From: Deltaproteobacteria bacterium
GTDB lineage: Bacteria; Desulfobacterota; Desulfobaccia; Desulfobaccales; 0-14-0-80-60-11
Length of the DNA stretch: 12,019 nt
NCBI GenBank assembly: GCA_016874945.1
Contig: VGSO01000052.1
Span: 1 to 12,019, forward strand
Direction: 5' to 3'
The notes under the pieces were generated by a model. It saw nothing but the letters and a program-made list of their open reading frames with translations, did no database searches and was not told where the DNA came from. Position numbers and translations under genes: made by a program. Below are positions 1-5,905 of this stretch, piece by piece (the first letter of the stretch is position 1; each line of letters opens with the position of its first letter).

Positions 1-6
1 TAATTC

Positions 7-22
7 CTGACACCTGACACCT
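7..22. repeat. Short heptanucleotide tandem repeat
   Basis: Two and a third copies of the 7-mer CTGACAC run in tandem just beyond the stop codon of the HAD phosphatase gene (TAG, complement of 28-30). The 7-base period matches the arrays at 1625-1687, 8548-8596 and 8719-8746. On its own this copy is too short to mean much; the shared period across the window is the reason to list it. Confidence 0.5.
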
Positions 23-27
23 ATTCC

Positions 28-660
28 CTAAAAATAGCGGATGGGCCAGCGGTATTTGCGGGCCAGCCGTTTCAAGCGCCAGGAGGGGTTCACTGCCACA
101 GGGTTGCCGATGGCCCGAAAGAGGTGCAGGTCCTGAATGTGGTCGCCGTAAGCATAAGATAGTCTAAGATCCATCCCGTGGACCCCGGCCAGTTCCAGCA
201 GCAGGCGCCGCTTGTTCTCCCCCCGGGGTTGTAAGCCGGTAATTTCCCCGGTGAAGTGGCCGTCCATCCGCCCGATCTCGGTGGCGATGAGCCACGGGGC
301 CCCAAGAGTCTCTTTTAAGGGAAGCAGGAGAAAGTCCAGGGAGCCGGTGAGGAGAACGATTTCATGTCCCCGGGCCTGATGCTCCCGGACACAGGCCAGG
401 CCTGGAACGCTTAACCGGGGGGCGATGCAATTCTCGTAGCACTCACAGGCCAGGCGCAGGGTGTCTTCCACGCTCAGCCCGCCCAGGTAAGACTTGTCCC
501 GGAAGCGGTTCCGGGGATTTCGGCTCAGGCGTTTCAGAAAATTCCAGGCTTGGGGCACGGCTAGCCCCCCCCGGCGCAGCAGGTGGCAGAAAAAAAGGCG
601 TTCCGTATAACCCCGCACCAGGGTTTGGTCCACGTCGAAGATGGCAACCACTCGGCCCAT
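28..660 (-). CDS. HAD superfamily subfamily IB phosphatase (PgpC/SerB-like)
   Basis: A small soluble phosphatase of about 210 residues that should hydrolyse a phosphomonoester through an aspartyl-phosphate intermediate with Mg2+. All four HAD motifs are visible: motif I DVDQT (nucleophile D9, acid/base D11), motif II LLTGS (about residues 103-107), a lysine in KRRLLLEL (about 150), and motif IV GDHIQD (D173 and D177). The helical cap between motifs I and II and the closing NPVAVNP segment are typical of subfamily IB. I chose the ATG at 660 because AGGGAAG precedes it at good spacing and motif I then starts at residue 9. A GTG at 723 would add 21 residues with no family character. The gene lies downstream of a CDP-alcohol phosphatidyltransferase on the same strand, which suggests phosphatidylglycerophosphate phosphatase (E. 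coli PgpC is of this subfamily). Phosphoserine phosphatase or another small phosphatase cannot be excluded. Confidence 0.85.
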   Translation of the reverse strand: MGRVVAIFDVDQTLVRGYTERLFFCHLLRRGGLAVPQAWNFLKRLSRNPRNRFRDKSYLGGLSVEDTLRLACECYENCIAPRLSVPGLACVREHQARGHEIVLLTGSLDFLLLPLKETLGAPWLIATEIGRMDGHFTGEITGLQPRGENKRRLLLELAGVHGMDLRLSYAYGDHIQDLHLFRAIGNPVAVNPSWRLKRLARKYRWPIRYF

Positions 661-843
661 AATCTTCCCTGTGGCAAAAAATCGGTTTTCGGAATTTATC
701 AGGGGGTGTGGTGACCTTAGCACACCTAAACTTTAAAAAAAGGCCGGGCTGGTTATTTTTTCCCTTTACCCATATGGATGAGGTTATGAGAGGATGGCAA
801 CCAGAAAATACTTCCAGCCCTCCAAAACGGGTATTGTCGTAGA

Positions 844-903
844 GGCGCAATTTATTGCGCCCTAAAGGCGGGCGTGATAAATCACGTCCCGGCAATGTTG
901 CCG
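844..903. repeat. Cluster of three adjacent palindromes (REP/MITE-like)
   Basis: Three hairpin-forming palindromes lie head to tail. GGCGCAAT at 844-851 pairs with ATTGCGCC at 854-861 across a 2-base loop. GGGCGTGAT at 870-878 pairs with 881-889 with one G-T pair. CGGCAA at 890-895 pairs with TTGCCG at 898-903. The cluster begins 22 bases beyond the stop of the phosphatidyltransferase gene and about 240 bases before the phosphatase start. Similar short palindromes are, from general knowledge, dispersed in multicopy in many bacterial genomes. It may act as a terminator or mRNA-end structure, although no T-run follows on the minus strand. An open frame crossing it is a by-product of the GC-rich palindromes. 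Confidence 0.65.
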
Positions 904-925
904 TTTGGTTGTGACTCGGTATTAC

Positions 926-1534
926 TCAATTTTGAGACTTGTCTGGAGCAAAATAAAGGCGGCCATCCAGGATCACCGGCACTCCCCGGATAACGCACAG
1001 CGCCACTGCTAGCAATATAAGACCCTGATTGAGAGGTTGCAACCTTATCAGCACCCCGGGGTCGTGAAGGGCCAGGGCATGGGTAAGATAAAGCTGACAG
1101 AAGACCACGGCTTTAGCAAGTCCGTAAAAGGCCCGCATGAACCGGGAGGCTACTAAAAAACGGCCCACCGGGGAGTGCATCATGCCAAACCCGGACTTAC
1201 CCCGGGTCAGGACCGCCCCCCGGATGGCGTCCACCACAAAGGACCGGATGAGAAAGACGATGGCCACCCACAGGGGCACCAGGCCCAGGTACATGAAGGA
1301 GATCCACAAGATGTTCTCCACCGCCCGGTCCAAGGCGATGTCCAGCACTGCCCCCAGTTCCGTGACTTCATTGCGCAGCCGCGCCACGTAGCCGTCGAAC
1401 CAGTCCATCAGGTAAAGAACCATAAGCAGCCCCAGGCCCAGGAGGCGCAATGCAAAGCTGGGGATGAATAAGATGGCCACCAGCACCAGGAGCAGCGGCA
1501 GGCGAGCCAGAGTTATAGTGTTGGCCAAGGACAT
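926..1534 (-). CDS. CDP-alcohol phosphatidyltransferase (PgsA-like)
   Basis: An integral membrane enzyme of 202 residues that transfers a phosphatidyl group from CDP-diacylglycerol to an alcohol acceptor. The family signature DG-x2-AR-x8-G-x3-D-x3-D is complete: D47, G48, A51, R52, G61, D65 and D69. Hydrophobic stretches at about residues 10-42, 75-100, 130-150 and 170-190 fit the usual six-helix bundle. Length and the start MSLANTITLARLP resemble phosphatidylglycerophosphate synthases, so the acceptor is most likely glycerol 3-phosphate; phosphatidylinositol- or phosphatidylserine-type relatives are possible. No clear Shine-Dalgarno precedes the ATG at 1534, but the N-terminal pattern fits the family. 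The next gene on the strand is a HAD-IB phosphatase that could dephosphorylate its product; 265 bases and a palindrome cluster separate the two. Confidence 0.88.
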   Translation of the reverse strand: MSLANTITLARLPLLLVLVAILFIPSFALRLLGLGLLMVLYLMDWFDGYVARLRNEVTELGAVLDIALDRAVENILWISFMYLGLVPLWVAIVFLIRSFVVDAIRGAVLTRGKSGFGMMHSPVGRFLVASRFMRAFYGLAKAVVFCQLYLTHALALHDPGVLIRLQPLNQGLILLAVALCVIRGVPVILDGRLYFAPDKSQN

Positions 1535-1611
1535 GGAGCGGACACGGGAGCGCGTTATTTTTCTTAAAAATTACCAGAATCCTCGCCGCCTTTCAAACTA
1601 AAGTTGTCAGG

Positions 1612-1687
1612 GGTTAGTGATCATTAACCAGTAATCAGTAGCCTCTGACCACTGGAAAACTGATTACTGATCACTGATCACTGATCC
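1612..1687. repeat. Imperfect palindrome followed by degenerate heptanucleotide array
   Basis: GGTTA at 1612-1616 and TAACC at 1625-1629 flank the palindrome TGATCA, giving an 18-base near-perfect inverted repeat. From 1625 the sequence reads as nine units of 7 bases: TAACCAG, TAATCAG, TAGCCTC, TGACCAC, TGGAAAA, CTGATTA, CTGATCA, CTGATCA, CTGATCC. The last four are nearly identical and the first ones have drifted. The array sits in the divergent region between the phosphatidyltransferase (minus) and the pseudokinase gene (plus), where both promoters must lie. It resembles the short tandem heptanucleotide repeats known from cyanobacterial intergenic DNA. Confidence 0.65.
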
Positions 1688-1754
1688 TCATCCCAAAACC
1701 CTTTTTTACCGCTAGGTTTTATGTTAAGGTGCCTGGTATTAGGGTGGACATCTC

Positions 1755-3305
1755 ATGCCAAACCATAAACCGGACCCGCCTGAACCTTATCAAGTGGTGG
1801 GGCAGCGCTACGAGCTTCTCCGCCAACTCCGGGACGAGCCCTGGGGGGAAGTGTGGCTGGCCCAGGACAAGGTCTTGAGGGCTGAGGTGGCCCTCAAACT
1901 GCTGCCCCCAGAGGCCCCGGACCGGGCCGGGGCCGAAGAGTTCTTTGAATTGGAAACCACCCTGGGACTGAAGCTCCGTCACCCCCAGATTCTTGGCGTA
2001 CTGCACGTGGACCGGGCCGAGAGGTTCCTTTATTTAGTGGAGGAGCCTTTCGCCGGCGAGAGCCTGGCGTCCCAGTTAACCCGGCAGCGCCACTTCCTCC
2101 TGCCCCAGGCCCTGCATCTTTTGGAGCTGGTGGCCCGGGCCATGGCCTTCGCGCATAGCCAGGGGGTGGCCCACCAATCCCTCAATCCTCGTAATATCCT
2201 CATGGAGGGCCAGGACCTCCGGGTGGCCAATTTCGCCTTCCCGCCGGGGAATGTGGACCAGGCCTTGGCGCTGGAACTCCGGGCTTACGAGGCGCCGGAG
2301 ACGGTCCAGGGCGAACAGCCCACCCCGGGGGCCAACGTCTTTTCCCTGGGAGTCTTGGGGTTCCGCCTGGTGGCCGGAAGCCTCCCCTACCCTTTGACCT
2401 TTGACGAGCCATTCCCTTACCGCCTGGAAGCGTTGCCGGCGGACCTGGAAGAGATTCCCATTCCGCTGCAAAACCTGCTGCTGCGCTGCCTGGCGGTGGA
2501 GCCCGAGGACCGCTTTGCCGATGCCGGCGCCTTTGTAGAGCAATTCAGGCAGTTGCGGGAACAGTGGCTCCCGGAACCGGCCCCCCGGCGGCGGGCCGAA
2601 CGGCGCTCAGTGGATATGAAGCCGGCGTTGCGGCGAGCCGGCGAAATGAGCGAAAAAGCCTGGGCCGCGGTCAAGCCCTGGAGTCAAAAGGCCGGGCAGG
2701 CTCTGGCCGAAAGTTGGGCTAAACACCGCCCCACCCCCGAGAAAATTTTCAAGGGCTTGGGCGTCCTGGGACTGCTGGTAATGATTCTTTGGGGCGGTTA
2801 TAAACTGAGAGACTACTGGAAATCCCGCCGGCCCTCCCAGCCCCCCGCAGTAGCCCCCGCGCCTTTTAAACTCCCGGAGTTGGCAGGGGGCCCGCCCATG
2901 GTGGAAAGCCCGGATCAGCCCCAGGTCACCCAGCCCCCAGAGGCCGGGCCGACTCCTCCCCTTACCCCCCCCGGCGAAATGAAAGCGCCCGCCAAAAAGG
3001 AGCGCTATCTGCTGCTGGTGGCCACTTACGGGAAAGAAGACCAGGCCCGAGGCGCCTGGCGGCGCTTGAAGGCGGAGAACATCAAGGCCCGCATCGTGAA
3101 AACTAAAAGCGGGGCCAAGAATGTCTACCAGGTGGTGGTGGGGCCCATCGCCGGCAGCCGGGAACAGGCGGAAGACCTGGCAAGGCGCATCAAGAATATC
3201 GAGGGCGCGACCCCCAAGATTCGCAAGCTGGAAGACAAGCCCGCGGCCAAATCCACCGCCAAATCCAAACCCGCCGCCAAATCCTCCAAGAAAGGCAATA
3301 AATGA
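1755..3305 (+). CDS. Membrane pseudokinase with C-terminal SPOR domain
   Basis: A 516-residue protein with a Ser/Thr protein-kinase fold at about residues 15-270, a charged helical linker, one membrane segment (about 333-349), a proline-rich spacer (360-412), a SPOR domain (about 415-492) and a Lys/Ala/Ser tail. The kinase fold keeps the VAIK-type lysine (ALK, K48), a candidate helix-C Glu (E67), RHPQIL, and YEAPE (178-182). The glycine-rich loop is degraded. The catalytic loop HRDLKPxN reads HQSLNPRN (140-147), so the catalytic Asp is Ser142 and the Lys is Asn144. DFG reads NFA (159-161), and the structural Asp before FSLG is Asn194. It is therefore probably catalytically dead and acts by binding or scaffolding. 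SPOR domains bind septal peptidoglycan, which needs a periplasmic C-terminus; basic residues on both sides of the membrane segment leave topology unproven. The ATG at 1755 follows AGGGTGG by 7 bases. The stop overlaps the purC start. Confidence 0.85.
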   Translation: MPNHKPDPPEPYQVVGQRYELLRQLRDEPWGEVWLAQDKVLRAEVALKLLPPEAPDRAGAEEFFELETTLGLKLRHPQILGVLHVDRAERFLYLVEEPFAGESLASQLTRQRHFLLPQALHLLELVARAMAFAHSQGVAHQSLNPRNILMEGQDLRVANFAFPPGNVDQALALELRAYEAPETVQGEQPTPGANVFSLGVLGFRLVAGSLPYPLTFDEPFPYRLEALPADLEEIPIPLQNLLLRCLAVEPEDRFADAGAFVEQFRQLREQWLPEPAPRRRAERRSVDMKPALRRAGEMSEKAWAAVKPWSQKAGQALAESWAKHRPTPEKIFKGLGVLGLLVMILWGGYKLRDYWKSRRPSQPPAVAPAPFKLPELAGGPPMVESPDQPQVTQPPEAGPTPPLTPPGEMKAPAKKERYLLLVATYGKEDQARGAWRRLKAENIKARIVKTKSGAKNVYQVVVGPIAGSREQAEDLARRIKNIEGATPKIRKLEDKPAAKSTAKSKPAAKSSKKGNK

Positions 3306-4219
3306 CTGCGGTAATGACCACCGATTTTCCCGGACTGGGCGTACGACGCCAGGGCAAGGTGCGGGACATTTACGATTTAGGGGACCGTCTTTTGCTGGTG
3401 GCCTCGGACCGCATCTCCGCCTTCGACGTGGTTATGAACGAGCCCATTCCCGACAAGGGCCGCGTCCTCACCCGGCTTTCCGCCTTCTGGTTTGAGCACC
3501 TGAAAGATATCGTCCCCAACCATGTCATCTCTCTTAATGTGGAGGATTTTCCCCCGGCCTGCCGCCCTTACCGGGACACACTGTCCGGGCGCACCATGTT
3601 GTGCCGGAAATGCCGGCCTTTACCGGCGGAGTGCATCGTCCGGGGGTATCTCTCCGGCTCCGGCTGGGCCGAGTATAAACAGAACGGCCACATCGCGGGG
3701 CTGCGCCTCCCGCCGGGGCTGGTGGAGTCGGACCGGCTGCCCCAACCGGTCTTCACCCCCTCCACCAAGGCGGAGTTGGGCGTCCATGATGAAAATATTT
3801 CTTATGAGGAGCTGGCCGGAAAAATCGGTGAAGACCTGGCGGCCCAGGTCCGGGACATCAGCCTGGCCCTTTACCGCCGGGCCTGGGAATGGGCCGAACC
3901 CCGGGGCATCATCATCGCGGACACCAAGTTTGAGTTCGGGCTTACCGAAGACGGGACTTTGCTGCTCATTGACGAGGTTTTAACCCCCGATTCCTCCCGG
4001 TTCTGGCCTAAGGAGGACTACCACCCCGGCGGCCCCCAGAAGAGCTTTGACAAGCAGTACCTGCGGGACTACCTGGAATCTCTAGGCTGGAACAAGCAGC
4101 CCCCGCCCCCGCCGCTGCCCCCCGAAGTCATCGCGGCCACCCGGAAAAAATACCTGGAAGCCCTGAAGGCTCTAACAGGGGGTAGTGTACAGAAGGTTCT
4201 GCAAAAAGAGAGGAGATAA
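3302..4219 (+). CDS. purC: Phosphoribosylaminoimidazole-succinocarboxamide (SAICAR) synthase
   Basis: This enzyme joins CAIR and aspartate with ATP to form SAICAR in de novo purine synthesis, in the cytoplasm. Family signatures are visible in order: GKVRDIYDLGDRLLLVASDR near the N-terminus, SAFDVVM, VRGYLSGSGWAEY, DTKFEFG, then IDEVLTPDSSRFWP and QKSFDKQYLRDYL near the C-terminus. At 305 residues it belongs to the longer bacterial/yeast-like form rather than the roughly 237-residue E. coli form. The start ATG at 3302 overlaps the stop of the pseudokinase gene in an ATGA junction, which suggests translational coupling and one transcript. A second ATG four codons in (3314) is an alternative start that would remove the overlap. 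No other purine genes are in the window, so the linkage to a pseudokinase-SPOR gene is unexplained. The gene is intact. Confidence 0.97.
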   Translation: MTAVMTTDFPGLGVRRQGKVRDIYDLGDRLLLVASDRISAFDVVMNEPIPDKGRVLTRLSAFWFEHLKDIVPNHVISLNVEDFPPACRPYRDTLSGRTMLCRKCRPLPAECIVRGYLSGSGWAEYKQNGHIAGLRLPPGLVESDRLPQPVFTPSTKAELGVHDENISYEELAGKIGEDLAAQVRDISLALYRRAWEWAEPRGIIIADTKFEFGLTEDGTLLLIDEVLTPDSSRFWPKEDYHPGGPQKSFDKQYLRDYLESLGWNKQPPPPPLPPEVIAATRKKYLEALKALTGGSVQKVLQKERR

Positions 4220-4225
4220 TCAGAA

Positions 4226-4293
4226 GGTCATGGCATATGGGTGTATCGACCAGGATCACCCAGATCCGAACAGACGGAGGTTATGCCATGACC
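4226..4293 (+). other. Inverted-repeat element, possible three-way-junction RNA
   Basis: Seven bases after the purC stop, GGTCATGGCATA (4226-4237) is perfectly complementary to TATGCCATGACC (4282-4293). Inside this 12-pair stem, TGGGTG (4238-4243) pairs with CACCCA (4257-4262), and TCCG (4265-4268) pairs with CGGA (4275-4278). The result is a closed three-way junction with almost no unpaired joining bases. No T-run follows, so it is not a standard terminator. A GGAGG at 4276-4280 and an ATG at 4288 lie inside the stem, followed by a 52-codon open frame to 4446 of no recognisable family. I match it to no riboswitch or ribozyme consensus I know. It could be a 3' UTR RNA, a DNA-level site, or a remnant mobile end. 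Confidence 0.5.
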
Positions 4294-4338
4294 GGGAAGG
4301 CAGTGCAGATCGCCATCCCGCCGGGGGTTAATAGGAAC

Positions 4339-4463
4339 GAGGGGATCTTCCATCCGGGAAGGACCCCCTCTAAGGAACCGGGTCCTTGGGCAAGATTAGG
4401 CGGCCAGCTCCGATCATCTTCATTCCATCCATGGAATTTCAAATGAAAGGAATATCTAATCTT
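4339..4463 (+). other. Overlapping hairpins after purC
   Basis: GAGGGG (4339-4344) pairs with CCCCTC (4365-4370) and encloses a second stem CTTCC/GGAAG (4347-4351 with 4357-4361). GGACCC (4361-4366) can instead pair with GGGTCC (4380-4385), so the two hairpins exclude each other. Further on, AAGATTAG (4392-4399) is complementary to CTAATCTT (4456-4463), enclosing a small hairpin ATTCC/GGAAT (4422-4426 with 4432-4436). Mutually exclusive stems are typical of attenuators, but no plus-strand gene follows; the next gene converges from the other strand. No function is assigned. Confidence 0.4.
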
Positions 4464-4578
4464 AGAACCCGATTACTTGTAACTACCTTCTATCACTCGT
4501 ACAAAACAATTCAATTAGGCAATTCCTATTTTTTCCCTCCGAAAACCCTAAATTCTGTCCTAGGAAAAACCCTAACTT
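4464..4578. other. AT-rich convergent intergenic stretch
   Basis: Base composition drops clearly below that of the flanking genes here. The decamer AAAACCCTAA occurs twice (4542-4551 and 4566-4575), with CCTAGG between the copies. It lies between the convergent ends of purC and the epimerase gene. I see no convincing gene, T-run terminator or mobile-element end; short open frames here have no family character. Transcription from both sides probably ends in or near it. Confidence 0.4.
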
Positions 4579-5577
4579 TTAATTCGAAGGGGAAAGCTGG
4601 TGGTATTCCTTAAACCACCGGATAAAGCGGCTAATCCCCTCTTCAATGGAGATGGTGGGCTGAAACCCCAGCTTGGCCCGGGCCCGGCCGATTTCTGCAA
4701 AAGTAGCTGGAACGTCCCCCGGTTGGATGGGCAGCAGCTCCTGCCGGGCCTTAACCCCCAGCTCCTGCTCCAGGAGCGCTATCACTTTAGGCAGCTTCTC
4801 GGGCCGGTGGTTGCCCAAATTGATGACCTCATAAGGCTCCAGACCCGGCGCCATGAGAGCCGCCACGGTGCCCTGGACCACGTCGTCGATATAAGTGAAA
4901 TCCCGCTCCATCCGCCCATAATTAAAGACCTTGATGGGGCGTCCGGCCAGCATGGCCTCGGTGAACAGCCACAAGGCCATATCGGGGCGGTACCAGGGTC
5001 CGTAAACCGTGAAATAACGCAGGCCCACAGAGGGCAGTCCGAACAGGTGGGTATAAACGTGGGCCATGAGCTCGTCGGCCCGCTTGGTGGCGGCATAGAG
5101 GCTGATGGGGGTGTCCACCCGCTGGGTTTCGGAAAAGGGCAGATCGGTCAGCCCCCCGTAAACGCTGGAGGAGGAAGCATAAACAAACCGCTCGGCCGGG
5201 TTACGTTTGGCCAGTTCCAGAAGGTTGAGAAAACCCTCCAGGTTGGCCCGTTGATAAGCGAAAGGATTGACGAGGGAATAACGCACCCCCGGCTGGGCCG
5301 CCAGGTGGCAAATCTTCTGAAACCTGTGGGCGCTAAACAGGGCCTCCAGGGCCGGCAGGTCCGCCAGGTCCAATTCCACCGAGATAAAACGGTAATGTTT
5401 CTTCAGTTCCCGGTCCCGGTCCCTTTTTAAAACCGGGCTGTAGTAGTCATTGAAATTGTCCACCCCGACGACCCGGGCGCCGTAACCCAACAAGGCCCGG
5501 GACAGGTGAAATCCGATGAACCCTGCCGACCCGGTGACCAGGAAGGTGTAATCCTTGATTTGCGAAGTCCAGTCCAT
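4579..5577 (-). CDS. UDP-glucuronate 4-epimerase-type NAD-dependent epimerase
   Basis: A short-chain dehydrogenase-fold sugar nucleotide epimerase of 332 residues, cytoplasmic, likely interconverting UDP-glucuronate and UDP-galacturonate for surface polysaccharide. The Rossmann motif VTGSAGFIG (14-22) binds NAD. The catalytic triad is visible as the serine cluster ASSSSVYG (about 134-141) and YAATK (Y161, K165). The segment YGPWYRPDMALWLFT (about 192-206) is characteristic of the CapI/GAE-type UDP-glucuronate epimerases; a UDP-glucose 4-epimerase is less likely. I chose the ATG at 5577 because it is preceded by a G-rich site (GGTTGGGG) and gives the usual family length. Starts at 5604 or 5709 would add 9 or 44 residues without family character. 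It is intact and stands alone: the gene upstream on its strand is a histidine kinase ending 328 bases away, and purC converges from the other side. Confidence 0.88.
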   Translation of the reverse strand: MDWTSQIKDYTFLVTGSAGFIGFHLSRALLGYGARVVGVDNFNDYYSPVLKRDRDRELKKHYRFISVELDLADLPALEALFSAHRFQKICHLAAQPGVRYSLVNPFAYQRANLEGFLNLLELAKRNPAERFVYASSSSVYGGLTDLPFSETQRVDTPISLYAATKRADELMAHVYTHLFGLPSVGLRYFTVYGPWYRPDMALWLFTEAMLAGRPIKVFNYGRMERDFTYIDDVVQGTVAALMAPGLEPYEVINLGNHRPEKLPKVIALLEQELGVKARQELLPIQPGDVPATFAEIGRARAKLGFQPTISIEEGISRFIRWFKEYHQLSPSN

Positions 5578-5679
5578 AGTCCCCAACCTGACGATTTGCT
5601 CCATCCTGCAATATACTAGCAGCACCCATCCGTGTAAAGGCTGGTTTTCTGTTTTCTGACCTGAAAAGGTCCGTAAATT

Positions 5680-5711
5680 GGGTGGCAACGGCTTTCCAGC
5701 CTGTGCCACCC
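5680..5711. promoter_or_regulatory. Strong hairpin in the epimerase upstream region
   Basis: GGGTGGCA (5680-5687) is perfectly complementary to TGCCACCC (5704-5711). An inner stem GGCT/AGCC (5690-5693 with 5698-5701) closes on a TTCC loop, and a 2x2 internal loop lies between the stems. It sits 103 bases upstream of the epimerase start on the minus strand. Only a weak AATTT follows on that strand, so an intrinsic terminator is doubtful. It could shape the 5' leader of the epimerase mRNA or end the kinase transcript. Confidence 0.45.
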
Positions 5712-5779
5712 TTTGACTGCAATCTGGTATCAGTTACGGTGTGCCCCCACTCCGAAAGCTTTTCAAGGCAGCCTCACCT

Positions 5780-5837
5780 GAGCCGTTGGCTCTCTAAAGA
5801 GCTTACAGGGTTGGGGGAGGGAGTTTGAGGGAGGGGG
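5780..5837 (+). other. Overlapping hairpins next to a G-quadruplex motif
   Basis: GAGCC (5780-5784) pairs with GGCTC (5788-5792), while GCTCT (5789-5793) can instead pair with AGAGC (5798-5802); the two hairpins compete. Directly after, five G-runs on the plus strand (5808-5810, 5813-5817, 5819-5821, 5829-5831, 5833-5837), separated by 2, 1, 7 and 1 bases, satisfy the usual G-quadruplex pattern. The rest of 5578-5905 holds no gene I can support. The G-rich strand is the template strand for the genes on both sides. Confidence 0.45.
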
Positions 5838-5905
5838 CCGTGAGTCCCTGACCTCCTCCCACTTGATTTTCTTGGTAATTGTTTGTGTCTTGGTGGTTAA
5901 ATTTA

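Noticed and set aside
443..895. 150-codon minus-strand frame across the palindrome cluster
   Set aside because: It overlaps the HAD phosphatase in another frame and runs through palindromes; composition is Pro/Arg/Gly-rich with no family character.
4226..4293. Integron attC site
   Set aside because: Paired ends with internal hairpins look similar, but the RYYYAAC/GTTRRRY core sites are missing and there is no integrase or cassette series.
4288..4446. 52-codon open frame with GGAGG before ATG, after purC
   Set aside because: The Shine-Dalgarno is good, but start and site lie inside the 12-pair stem, the product has no recognisable family, and the structure explains the bases better. Recorded in the element entry rather than as a gene.
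4220..4578. Group II intron, riboswitch or other known RNA family
   Set aside because: I looked for a domain V hairpin, c-di-GMP, TPP, SAM, cobalamin and purine consensus segments and RNase P or SRP signatures, and saw none.
4386..4613. 75-codon plus-strand frame in the AT-rich intergenic stretch
   Set aside because: No Shine-Dalgarno, no family character, and it runs into the end of the convergent epimerase gene.
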